A DNA stretch of 9,707 bases. Source: Candidatus Campbellbacteria bacterium CG22_combo_CG10-13_8_21_14_all_36_13 (lineage in GTDB: Bacteria; Patescibacteriota; Minisyncoccia; Phycocordibacterales; PCTT01). Both the position numbers and the translations under genes were made by a program. Where the stretch lies: contig PCTT01000023.1 of NCBI GenBank assembly GCA_002771585.1, forward strand, positions 1 through 9,707. The letters are read 5' to 3'. How positions within the stretch are numbered: the stretch's first letter is position 1; each line of letters starts with the position of its first letter. Below, piece by piece: positions 1 to 5,536 of this stretch. Under the pieces are notes generated by a model. That model was not told where the DNA came from. It searched no databases and saw nothing but the letters and a program-made list of their open reading frames with translations.

Positions 1-351
1 GCAGATGGCGTCGGTTATTATGTTGCCAAAAAGTCTCTTGCAAAAAAGGCATTAAGCGAAACTCCTTTCGAGGGGGAAATGCCTGAGCTTGTTGGTGAGG
101 TTGCTTTTGCTTATTCTGGTGATGAAACAGGATCTGCTAGAGGTGTTTATGAATTTCAAAAGAAATTTAAAGATGGTGTTAGGATTGTTGGTGGTATTTT
201 TGAAAATAAGTATATGGATGAAATGAAGATGACAGAAATAGCGCAAATACCAAGTTTGTATGTATTGCGAGGTCAGTTTGTGAATATAATAAATTCACCA
301 ATACAACAATTTGTTGTTTCTTTATCAGAAATAGCGAAGAGTAGAGAATAA
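1..351 (+). CDS. rplJ: 50S ribosomal protein L10 (5'-truncated)
   Basis: This is the C-terminal 116 residues of ribosomal protein L10, open at the left window edge and read in frame from base 1. L10 forms the base of the ribosomal stalk: its N-terminal domain binds 23S rRNA and its C-terminal helix carries L7/L12 dimers. The visible start, with YYVAKKSLAKKAL, matches the conserved L10 segment that reads like KNTLLRRAL in other bacteria. The later VGGIFENKYM, the IAQIPS stretch and the final hydrophobic segment FVVSLSEIAKS are typical of the family's C-terminal half. The immediate neighbour rplL, 65 bases downstream on the same strand, is the standard partner and supports the call. The stop is TAA at 349-351. 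The start and any autoregulatory L10 leader lie outside the window. Confidence 0.93.
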   Translation, partial: ADGVGYYVAKKSLAKKALSETPFEGEMPELVGEVAFAYSGDETGSARGVYEFQKKFKDGVRIVGGIFENKYMDEMKMTEIAQIPSLYVLRGQFVNIINSPIQQFVVSLSEIAKSRE

Positions 352-373
352 GGTTTAAAAATTTAAAATTTCA

Positions 374-391
374 ATCCGCCAGCTGGCGGAT
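374..391. repeat. 18-bp perfect GC-rich palindrome in the rplJ-rplL gap
   Basis: The bases atccgccag and ctggcggat form a perfect palindrome centred between 382 and 383, surrounded by almost pure A/T sequence. It has no U-tract on either side, so it is not a standard terminator, though as RNA it could act as a small hairpin between the two stalk genes. It resembles the short GC-rich palindromes I associate with Parcubacteria intergenic regions. Confidence 0.8.
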
Positions 392-416
392 CAGAATTAA
401 AAATTAATAAAATATT

Positions 417-908
417 ATGACAGATACAAATGATAAAAAAGTTGACGAGGTTGTAGAAGAGACAGCCACAGAAACGGTTGCAACAGAAGAAGTTGCTAAA
501 GCTGAAACTCCTGTAGAAGATGAGGTAAGTGTAGAAGTTCCTGCAAAGTTTAAAAAACTTGTTGAGGAAGTTGAAAACATGTCCGTATTAGAGCTTCATG
601 AGCTTGTGAAAGTTCTTGAGAAAAAATTTGGTGTATCAGCTGCCGCGATGGCTGTTGCTGGACCCGCCGCTACTGGTGGTGAAGCCGCAGAAGAAAAATC
701 AAGTTTCACTATTGAGTTGAAGAGTGCCGGCGAATCAAAGATTGGAGTGATAAAGGCAGTAAAAGCAGCTCTTGGTCTCGGGCTTAAAGAAGCAAAAGAT
801 CTAGTAGATGGCGCACCTTCTGTGCTTAAGGAAAATGTTTCTAAGGAAGATGCCGAAGCAATGAAAAAAGAAATTGAAGCTGCTGGAGGTACGGTAGAAC
901 TAAAGTAG
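417..908 (+). CDS. rplL: 50S ribosomal protein L7/L12 with acidic N-terminal extension
   Basis: L7/L12 is the mobile stalk protein that recruits elongation factors such as EF-Tu and EF-G and stimulates their GTPase activity. The N-terminal dimerisation domain lies at about residues 44-75 (MSVLELHELVKVLEKKFGVS), a short Ala/Gly-rich hinge at 76-94, and the factor-binding C-terminal domain at 95-163, with the diagnostic GLGLKEAKDLV at 120-130. At 163 aa it is about 40 residues longer than the usual 120-125 aa; the extra sequence is an acidic, Glu/Val/Thr-rich N-terminus. A later start at Met55 would cut off the first dimerisation helix, so the ATG at 417 is preferred. No Shine-Dalgarno motif is present: the upstream bases are attaataaaatatt. 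It follows rplJ by 65 bases and is closed by the terminator at 974-1008. Confidence 0.96.
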   Translation: MTDTNDKKVDEVVEETATETVATEEVAKAETPVEDEVSVEVPAKFKKLVEEVENMSVLELHELVKVLEKKFGVSAAAMAVAGPAATGGEAAEEKSSFTIELKSAGESKIGVIKAVKAALGLGLKEAKDLVDGAPSVLKENVSKEDAEAMKKEIEAAGGTVELK

Positions 909-909
909 T

Positions 910-950
910 CTATTGGGCAACCTACCTGCAGGTAGGCAGGTAGCCAATAG
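910..950. repeat. Composite hairpin with GC-rich palindrome core
   Basis: Outer arms ctattgg (910-916) and ccaatag (944-950) enclose ctacctgc (922-929) and gcaggtag (936-943). Within it, 921-936 is also a perfect 16-bp palindrome. A second copy of ccaatag follows at 951-957. It lies between the rplL stop and its terminator, so it would be in the 3' UTR. The core belongs with the elements at 1191-1222 and 8408-8427. Confidence 0.75.
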
Positions 951-973
951 CCAATAGATTTATGATTGTGTAG

Positions 974-1008
974 ACAAAAACCGTCAGCCCATGGCTGACG
1001 GTTTTTGT
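974..1008. terminator. Intrinsic terminator after rplL
   Basis: A 16-bp perfect stem (acaaaaaccgtcagcc with ggctgacggtttttgt) has the 3-nt loop cat and is followed by further T residues (gtttttaag). It ends the rplJ-rplL transcript, so rpoB/rpoC, the common downstream genes in other bacteria, are not co-transcribed here. The A-rich 5' arm makes it potentially bidirectional. Confidence 0.93.
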
Positions 1009-1190
1009 TTTTAAGAGCTTATTTAGTACAAATTTAAACTAAAATAGTGTCATATTGTTATGAAGTGGTGCCTGATTTTTGTCTACTTTTTTAAGATTTA
1101 GTATGGAGTATACTGACGTTAGGTATTAGGGATAGGGAATAGGTTATAGTTAATAGTCAGTAGATAGCGAATTTTCAATTTACAATTTTT

Positions 1191-1222
1191 CTCCCTTCCT
1201 GCCTGCGGTAGGCAGGCGGGAG
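1191..1222. repeat. GC-rich hairpin repeat (cctgcct/aggcagg core)
   Basis: The core cctgcct (1198-1204), loop gcggt and aggcagg (1210-1216) is extended by ctccc (1191-1195) pairing with gggag (1218-1222). It is directly followed by gggagatctccc (1218-1229), itself a 12-bp palindrome, so several alternative hairpins are possible. The core matches the perfect palindrome at 8408-8427. Confidence 0.75.
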
Positions 1223-1290
1223 ATCTCCCACAGGGAGACAAACAGTTTTCAATGTATTAATTTTTAAATTTATAAATGTCGTATCGTTAT

Positions 1291-1323
1291 ATTCCTAATT
1301 CCTAATTCCTAATTCATAATTCA
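1291..1323. repeat. Heptad tandem repeat attccta
   Basis: Three exact copies of attccta (1291-1311) are followed by the degenerate copies attcata and attcag, ending 7 bases before the regulator ATG. The reverse complement of the degenerate copy (tatgaat) is the unit that recurs at 7367-7385 and 8428-8486, so these look like the same A/T word family in both orientations. Confidence 0.7.
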
Positions 1324-1330
1324 GAACAAA

Positions 1331-1948
1331 ATGGATACACTATCAAAACTATTTGGGAATACTGCAAAAGTAAAAATAATGAGGCTTTTTATATCGAACA
1401 TAAGTACTCCTTACGATGTTCGTCAGGTTTCAGTAAAAGCAAAGGTTTCTCCAAAATCGACGAGAAGTGTCATAACTCTCTTGTCTTCTGTCGACTACAT
1501 AAAACCAAAGGTATTTACCAAAGAAGAAACAAAAACACTAAGACATAAAAAAGTTCAGGTAAAAAAGAAGGCAAATGGCTGGATCATGAACCCAAATTTT
1601 CCTTATTTTGATTCGATGTATAATCTGCTTATACAAGGAAGACCAACAGACGGTAGTGATATCATGAGGAGGCTAAAACCAGCCGGTATACTCAAACTTG
1701 TAATTACTTCGGGGGTTTTTATTAGAAACCCAGATAGCAGAATAGACATTCTCATTGTTGGTGACAAGATAAAAAAAGGAGTTTTAGATAATGCTATTAG
1801 AAATTTAGAGGCAGAGATTGGAAAAGAAATTGAATATGCTGTTTTTGAGACAGAAGAGTTTGCTTACAGAATGAATGTTTATGATAAGTTGATTAGAGAT
1901 GTTTTAGAGTTTCCTCACGAGAAAATTTATAACAAACTAGGTATTTAA
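1331..1948 (+). CDS. Winged-helix regulator with degenerate nucleotidyltransferase-like C-terminal domain
   Basis: A 205-aa soluble protein. Residues 1-90 look like a winged-helix DNA-binding domain: the opening LSKLFGNTAKVKIMRLF resembles the first helix of ArsR/MarR-like HTH proteins, and about 31-55 would be the recognition region, followed by a basic wing (62-80, KEETKTLRHKKVQVKKK). Residues 120-185 resemble a MNT-type nucleotidyltransferase fold: GVF at 128-130, then DSRIDILIVGD at 135-145, then an EIGKEIEYAVF segment. The usual GS motif and paired acidic residues are only partly present (D139 and possibly D135), so catalysis is doubtful. It sits alone, far from rplL and 164 bases before the channel-like gene. 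Targets cannot be read from the sequence. The start fits the domain boundary; no Shine-Dalgarno motif is present. Confidence 0.75.
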   Translation: MDTLSKLFGNTAKVKIMRLFISNISTPYDVRQVSVKAKVSPKSTRSVITLLSSVDYIKPKVFTKEETKTLRHKKVQVKKKANGWIMNPNFPYFDSMYNLLIQGRPTDGSDIMRRLKPAGILKLVITSGVFIRNPDSRIDILIVGDKIKKGVLDNAIRNLEAEIGKEIEYAVFETEEFAYRMNVYDKLIRDVLEFPHEKIYNKLGI

Positions 1949-2013
1949 AGCCCTAAACTAAGACTATTTTTATATTGGATATATTATCCACACATATTTT
2001 TCTGTCGGATGTT

Positions 2014-2042
2014 TTGTCTGGGTGTTATTATTAGTGTATATC
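2014..2042 (+). promoter_or_regulatory. Possible promoter for the MscS-like gene
   Basis: TTGTCT (2014-2019), a 17-nt spacer and TATATC (2037-2042) form a moderate sigma-70-type match 71 bases before the ATG. Downstream, attgat (2059-2064) and atcaat (2074-2079) form an inverted repeat that could be an operator or chance A/T pairing. Confidence 0.35.
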
Positions 2043-2112
2043 AATAGTGATATAAAACATTGATCGGTCGTTTATCAATTATCAATATTATTCATTTAAT
2101 AAAATAATAATT

Positions 2113-2793
2113 ATGCTTATTAATACATGGGGTGACGTTTTAACACGTTCATTTCAAGATCTATGGTTGGGCGTTGTTGATTTTATACCAAATTTTGTTG
2201 TTGCTCTTATAATCTTCATCCTTGGATGGGTTATAGGATCAGTTCTTGGTAAAGCTGTTGCTCAGATTGTTGGTTCTCTAAAATTAGATAATGCGCTTCG
2301 TAGCGCAGGTTTTGAAAACACCATAAGCCGGGCTGGATTTAAGCTTAATTCAGGCGCATTTCTGGGTGTGTTAGTAAAATGGTTTGTTATAATCGTTTTT
2401 CTGGTAGCATCTCTTGATGTATTAGGACTAAGCCAAGTAAACGCATTTTTGCAACAAGTAGTACTTCTATTCTTGCCTAATGTAATAGTGGCCGTTCTCA
2501 TAATGCTTGTGGCCGTTGTTATTGCTGACGCAATGGAGAATATGGTTATTGGTTCTGCAAAAGCTGCTCACGTAAAATCTGCTAACTTCCTTGGCACACT
2601 AACAAGATGGGCAATTTGGGTATTCGCAGCACTTGCAGCACTTTCTCAGCTAGGGGTTGCAACAGCATTTATCCAGACTCTATTTACTGGAGTAATAATT
2701 GCTCTCGCACTAGCATTTGGTCTATCTTTTGGAATCGGTGGGCAGAAAGCTGCTGCTGACTATATTGAAAAACTAAAGAAAGATTTACACTAA
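2113..2793 (+). CDS. Small MscS-like/conserved-TM-helix membrane protein
   Basis: A 226-aa integral membrane protein with about five hydrophobic segments (roughly residues 20-46, 84-105, 115-140, 158-180 and 186-210). IPNFVVALIIFILGWVIGSV (25-44) and LPNVIVAVLIMLVAVVIADA (121-140) look like an internal duplication of the short 'conserved TM helix' unit found in bacterial mechanosensitive-channel relatives. The last segment, LAFGLSFGIGG with a following QKAAADYIEKL, resembles the pore-lining TM3 of MscS, which is also Gly/Ala-rich and precedes a charged helix. The protein then ends, lacking the cytoplasmic beta and alpha/beta domains of true MscS. A role in membrane tension or ion leak is an inference from family resemblance only. 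It is a single-gene unit with its own terminator. The ATG is preceded only by A/T sequence. Confidence 0.75.
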   Translation: MLINTWGDVLTRSFQDLWLGVVDFIPNFVVALIIFILGWVIGSVLGKAVAQIVGSLKLDNALRSAGFENTISRAGFKLNSGAFLGVLVKWFVIIVFLVASLDVLGLSQVNAFLQQVVLLFLPNVIVAVLIMLVAVVIADAMENMVIGSAKAAHVKSANFLGTLTRWAIWVFAALAALSQLGVATAFIQTLFTGVIIALALAFGLSFGIGGQKAAADYIEKLKKDLH

Positions 2794-2812
2794 AATCAGT
2801 AAATCCTTTGGT

Positions 2813-2840
2813 CAAAAATCCGCAGAAATGCGGATTTTTG
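2813..2840. terminator. Intrinsic terminator after the MscS-like gene
   Basis: A 12-bp stem (caaaaatccgca with tgcggatttttg) carries a GAAA tetraloop (2825-2828) and is followed by tttttat. The A-rich left arm would also give a U-tract on the minus strand. Confidence 0.92.
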
Positions 2841-2897
2841 TTTTTATATGAATTTTTGTTATACACCGATTATTCACTTATAATTAAATGTTTAAGG

Positions 2898-2926
2898 TTG
2901 ACGTTTTTCCTTTATTTGTTTATTAT
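2898..2926 (+). promoter_or_regulatory. Promoter for tuf-rpsJ
   Basis: TTGACG (2898-2903), a 17-nt spacer and TATTAT (2921-2926) give 5/6 matches to both sigma-70 consensus boxes. A start near 2933 would make a leader of about 170 nt before the tuf ATG. Confidence 0.7.
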
Positions 2927-2932
2927 ACGCAG

Positions 2933-3104
2933 ACGTACAAGAAATGTGCGCCTTTTTCTTCTTGATGAGGTTCGCATTAGAGGTTCGGAGTCTTTTCGTA
3001 CTGAAACCTGAGGCTTTCTCGCGCTTTTGGGTTTCAACATGAAAGGATATTTATTAAAAGACAAGCTAAGGGCTAAAAGCTTAAAGCTATAATATTAATT
3101 TTAT
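2933..3104 (+). promoter_or_regulatory. Long 5' leader of tuf
   Basis: The predicted untranslated leader is less A/T-rich than other spacers here. It contains the direct repeat gaggttcg (2967-2974 and 2980-2987) and a hairpin tgaaacc (3002-3008) with ggtttca (3030-3036). The last 40 bases carry the word repeat gctaagggctaaaagcttaaagc-like sequence and a TATAAT (3088-3093) that could be a second, near-leaderless promoter. Function is unknown; a structured regulatory leader is an inference. Confidence 0.45.
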
Positions 3105-4304
3105 ATGGCAGAACAATTTGATAGGTCAAAGCCACACGTTAACGTTGGTACAATTGGCCACGTTGATCATGGAAAGACTACACTTACTGCAGCAATTCTA
3201 CATGTACTTGGAATGGCTGGAGATGGGTATTCTTCTCAAAATAAGGGTGTTGACGCAATCGACAACGCACCAGAGGAGAAGGCAAGAGGTATTACAATTG
3301 CACTTGCACACGTAGAGTATGCAACACCTTCACGACACTATGCGCACGTTGATGCGCCAGGTCACGCAGACTATATTAAAAACATGATTACTGGTGCCGC
3401 ACAAATGGATGGCGCTATCCTTGTGGTTGCAGCAACAGACGGTCTTATGCCACAGACAAGAGAACATATTCTTCTTGCAAGACAGGTTGGTGTTCCAAAG
3501 GTTATCGTGTTTATTAACAAGGTAGACATGGTTGATGATCCAGAGCTTGTGGATCTAGTAGAAGAAGAGATCAGAGAGCTTCTTACAAAGTATGAATTTG
3601 ATGGTGATAATGCACCTATTATTCGTGGCTCCGCTCTTAAGGGTCTTGAGGCAAAGGACATGAATGATGAATGGGCAAAGAAAATTCTTGAGTTGATACA
3701 GGCTGTTGATGAATATATTCCAACACCAATTAGAGAGACAGATAAACCATTTCTTATGCCGGTTGAGGACGTGTTCTCAATTGAAGGAAGAGGTACTGTT
3801 GTAACAGGAAGAATTGAAAGAGGAATAGTAAAGGTTGGGGAAGAGATATCTATTATTGGTATCCACGACACAATGAAGACAACTGTTACAGGTATTGAAA
3901 TGTTTAACAAGTCACTACAAGAGGGTATGGCAGGAGATAATGCTGGAGTCCTTCTTCGTGGTATCAAAAAAGAAGATGTTACAAGAGGACAAGTTCTTGC
4001 ACACTCAGGAACAGTTACGCCTCACACAGATTTTGAAGCTGAAGTATATGTACTTTCAAAGGAAGAAGGAGGCCGACATACACCATTCTTTAGTGGTTAT
4101 AAGCCACAATTCTACATCAGAACAACCGATGTAACTGGAGATGTAACTCTTCCAGAGGGGGTTGAGATGGTAATGCCTGGAGATACAATTACTTTCAAAG
4201 TAAAACTTATAGCACCAGTTGCTCTTGAGGAAAAACAAAGATTTGCTATCCGAGAAGGTGGCAAAACTGTTGGTGCTGGTGTTGTAACCAAAATAGTTGC
4301 TTAG
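3105..4304 (+). CDS. tuf: Elongation factor Tu
   Basis: EF-Tu is the GTPase that delivers aminoacyl-tRNA to the ribosomal A site. At 399 aa it has full family length. Domain 1 (about 1-210) shows the P-loop GHVDHGKT at 18-25, switch I RGITI at 61-65 with the Mg-binding Thr64, switch II DAPGH at 83-87 with catalytic His87, NKVD at 138-141 and GSALK at 175-179. Beta-barrel domains 2 and 3 follow (about 211-305 and 306-399), with the family segment GGRHTPFFSGYKPQFYIRT near 350. The DAPGH motif has Ala where E. coli has Cys81 (DCPGH), a tolerated change. It starts 11 bases after a TATAAT-like sequence and lacks a Shine-Dalgarno motif. It is adjacent to rpsJ, as in many str/S10 regions, and its TAG stop lies in a hairpin loop. 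Confidence 0.99.
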   Translation: MAEQFDRSKPHVNVGTIGHVDHGKTTLTAAILHVLGMAGDGYSSQNKGVDAIDNAPEEKARGITIALAHVEYATPSRHYAHVDAPGHADYIKNMITGAAQMDGAILVVAATDGLMPQTREHILLARQVGVPKVIVFINKVDMVDDPELVDLVEEEIRELLTKYEFDGDNAPIIRGSALKGLEAKDMNDEWAKKILELIQAVDEYIPTPIRETDKPFLMPVEDVFSIEGRGTVVTGRIERGIVKVGEEISIIGIHDTMKTTVTGIEMFNKSLQEGMAGDNAGVLLRGIKKEDVTRGQVLAHSGTVTPHTDFEAEVYVLSKEEGGRHTPFFSGYKPQFYIRTTDVTGDVTLPEGVEMVMPGDTITFKVKLIAPVALEEKQRFAIREGGKTVGAGVVTKIVA

Positions 4305-4315
4305 GCAACTATTTT
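4290..4315. terminator. Hairpin spanning the tuf stop codon
   Basis: An 11-bp perfect stem (aaaatagttgc, 4290-4300; gcaactatttt, 4305-4315) has loop ttag, which contains the TAG stop. The stem's own A and T ends make it terminator-like in both directions, but no extra U-run follows, so it may be a weak terminator, a processing site or an mRNA 3'-end stabiliser. Confidence 0.6.
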
Positions 4316-4353
4316 GCGCAGACTAAACGCAGACTTACGCCGAAAAAGTAATT

Positions 4354-4359
4354 TATAAT
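4354..4359 (+). promoter_or_regulatory. Possible -10 box giving near-leaderless rpsJ mRNA
   Basis: TATAAT lies 7 bases before the rpsJ ATG, so a start at the normal distance would fall almost on the ATG. No good -35 box is visible (agactt at 17-nt spacing). The region also has the direct repeat cgcagact at 4317-4324 and 4328-4335. Confidence 0.3.
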
Positions 4360-4366
4360 TATATTT

Positions 4367-4714
4367 ATGACAGCAGCCACAAAAACAACAAAAAAAGAAG
4401 CCGAGACAACACAACTTCTACGAATGAGAGTTCGTGCTTATGATAGTAAGATATTAGACTCTTCTGTTAAGCAAATCATTGATACTGCGCTTCGATTCAA
4501 CGCTTCTGTTCATGGCCCGGTGCCACTTCCAACAGAAATAAAGAAACACACAGTGAATCGTTCAACTTTTGTTCACAAAGACGCGCGAGAACAGTTTGAA
4601 ATGAGAACGCACAAGAGATTAATTGATATTGTGAACCCTGCACCAAAACTTATTGATGCTCTCACAAATCTATCACTTCCATCTGGAGTTAATATTGATG
4701 TAAAAATGGTGTAA
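4367..4714 (+). CDS. rpsJ: 30S ribosomal protein S10
   Basis: S10 is a small-subunit head protein that in other bacteria also acts with NusB in transcription antitermination. At 115 aa it is about 12 residues longer than usual because of a Thr/Lys-rich N-terminal tail (1-15). The core follows with LRMRVRAYDSKILDSSVKQI, GPVPLPT at 50-56 and the conserved HKDAREQFEMRTHKRLIDI at 70-88, which matches the KDARDQYEIRTHLRLVDI region of E. coli. There is no Shine-Dalgarno motif. It is 62 bases after tuf. In most bacteria rplC would follow directly; here a terminator and an oppositely oriented gene intervene, so S10 is separated from the rest of its classical operon. Confidence 0.98.
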   Translation: MTAATKTTKKEAETTQLLRMRVRAYDSKILDSSVKQIIDTALRFNASVHGPVPLPTEIKKHTVNRSTFVHKDAREQFEMRTHKRLIDIVNPAPKLIDALTNLSLPSGVNIDVKMV

Positions 4715-4725
4715 CCATTTTTACA
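4699..4725. terminator. Hairpin spanning the rpsJ stop codon
   Basis: A 12-bp perfect stem (tgtaaaaatggt, 4699-4710; accatttttaca, 4714-4725) has a 3-nt loop. The TAA stop (4712-4714) lies in the loop and first pair. It repeats the arrangement seen at the tuf end and precedes the stronger terminator at 4742-4777. Confidence 0.6.
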
Positions 4726-4741
4726 TACATACAGAAATTGT

Positions 4742-4777
4742 AAAGAAACGGCTCTGCTAAAGCAGAGCCGTTTCTTT
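4742..4777. terminator. Strong bidirectional terminator between rpsJ and the convergent gene
   Basis: A 16-bp perfect stem (aaagaaacggctctgc with gcagagccgtttcttt) has the loop taaa. T residues follow on the plus side, and the A-rich left arm gives U residues on the minus side. It separates plus-strand rpsJ from the converging minus-strand membrane-protein gene. Confidence 0.93.
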
Positions 4778-4791
4778 TGTTTAGACAATTT

Positions 4792-4928
4792 TGGCCAATA
4801 AACAGAGATGTTATAAGAAAACTCGCGTAAGCTGGTTTTCTTTTGTCTCTAAACCATCTTTACGAAAATATAGCAATGGTATACAAAGACCACATCGCAA
4901 AGTGTTGTCTTTGTATGTTTGTTGGCCA
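4792..4928. ncRNA. Candidate cloverleaf-fold RNA or structured 3' region
   Basis: A closing helix of 12 bp (tggccaataaac, 4792-4803; gtttgttggcca, 4917-4928; one G-U pair) encloses three adjacent arms. Arm 1 (4804-4850) pairs agaga/tctct, aagaaaac/gttttctt and a gc-GTAA-gc tip that is a GNRA tetraloop if read on the plus strand. Arm 2 (4853-4880) pairs accat/atggt. Arm 3 (4881-4916) pairs atacaaagac/gtctttgtat plus aca/tgt. Only two bases (4851-4852) are unpaired between arms. There is no clear plus-strand promoter; on the minus strand it would be the 3' region of the membrane-protein transcript. It could be a new RNA, a small palindromic mobile element or a chance fold. Confidence 0.4.
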
Positions 4929-4967
4929 TTTTGAACAATATACAGATATGGTGAAGAAAATTACTTT

Positions 4968-5426
4968 TTATTTAACGTTTAAATAATCAGTAACCAAAAG
5001 ATATATTGGTCCAGCAGTTATGTAAAAAATTTGTTGAAACCATGGCACATGCAGAACATCAAGCCCCCAAAGTCCAGGGTAGTTCGAATCTAGTTGTATC
5101 CCAAGGATGTGATATCCAACATATTCAACAAAAAGTATTAGCCCAAGATACAAGAATGAAAAATAAATTATTTTATATTTAATATTAATCATCTCATAGA
5201 TTTCTCTTATAAAAACTAATCCGCCTGTCCAAGATACAAGAGGGAACACATTTATTGTTCCTATTGTCATGTTTACACCTGTATAAATATATTCAACATA
5301 GGAGGTGATAAACAGAGCAAACAAAAAAGCAATAATAAGTTCTTGTCCTATTTTCTTTTTGTATTTATAAAGGATAAAAAGACCAGTTATTAATGTAATT
5401 ATTACAATAATATTTCTTGAATACAT
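4968..5426 (-). CDS. Unrecognised small polytopic membrane protein
   Basis: A 152-aa, very hydrophobic protein with about five transmembrane segments (roughly residues 5-21, 29-48, 57-73, 86-107 and 127-147) and only short loops. Possible functional residues are E45, W66, E75 and E101, which lie in or next to the membrane, plus the polar motif NYPGLWGLDVLHVP (115-128) before the last helix. I do not recognise the family; the size and charged in-membrane residues are loosely reminiscent of small membrane-enzyme domains such as lycopene-cyclase-like ones, but I do not assert this. It faces rpsJ tail to tail and diverges from rplC, so it interrupts the S10 cluster. It has no Shine-Dalgarno motif and may be leaderless given the -10-like box just upstream. 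Confidence 0.8.
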   Translation of the reverse strand: MYSRNIIVIITLITGLFILYKYKKKIGQELIIAFLFALFITSYVEYIYTGVNMTIGTINVFPLVSWTGGLVFIREIYEMINIKYKIIYFSFLYLGLILFVEYVGYHILGIQLDSNYPGLWGLDVLHVPWFQQIFYITAGPIYLLVTDYLNVK

Positions 5427-5432
5427 GTATTT

Positions 5433-5438
5433 ATTATA
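5433..5438 (-). promoter_or_regulatory. -10 box just upstream of the membrane-protein ATG
   Basis: On the minus strand TATAAT ends 6 bases before the ATG, so transcription would start at or within a base or two of the start codon. No recognisable -35 box is present. Confidence 0.35.
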
Positions 5439-5501
5439 CTAAAGTAGTTTTTTTATAAATAAACAATAATTGTGTTTTTTGTGTATAACCCATAACAGGT
5501 G

Positions 5502-5530
5502 TTGCATATTTTTTAACCTTAGTATATAGT
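5502..5530 (+). promoter_or_regulatory. Possible promoter for rplC-rplD-rplW-rplB
   Basis: TTGCAT (5502-5507), a 17-nt spacer and TATAGT (5525-5530) form a moderate sigma-70-type match. A start near 5537 leaves a leader of about 116 nt. The -10 is 5/6 to consensus, the -35 only partial. Confidence 0.45.
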
Positions 5531-5536
5531 GTGGAC

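Larger units (their letters stand above)
1009..1330. other. Gene-free spacer with repeats upstream of the regulator
   Basis: This stretch has no plausible coding sequence and no tRNA. It holds words rich in tag/ata such as ggtattagggatagggaatagg (about 1121-1142), the GC-rich hairpin at 1191-1222, a second small hairpin tctccc-aca-gggaga at 1224-1238, and a heptad repeat next to the regulator start. No convincing promoter stands out; a weak TTGTCT with a 17-nt spacer and TATGGA lies near 1078-1106. Confidence 0.6.

Noticed and set aside
2808..3011. 67-aa plus-strand frame upstream of tuf
   Set aside because: It begins in the preceding terminator and spans the tuf promoter; composition looks non-coding and there is no start context of its own.
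3371..3967. 198-aa minus-strand frame inside tuf
   Set aside because: Antisense shadow of a highly conserved gene, Ser/Ile/Thr-rich with no recognisable domain.
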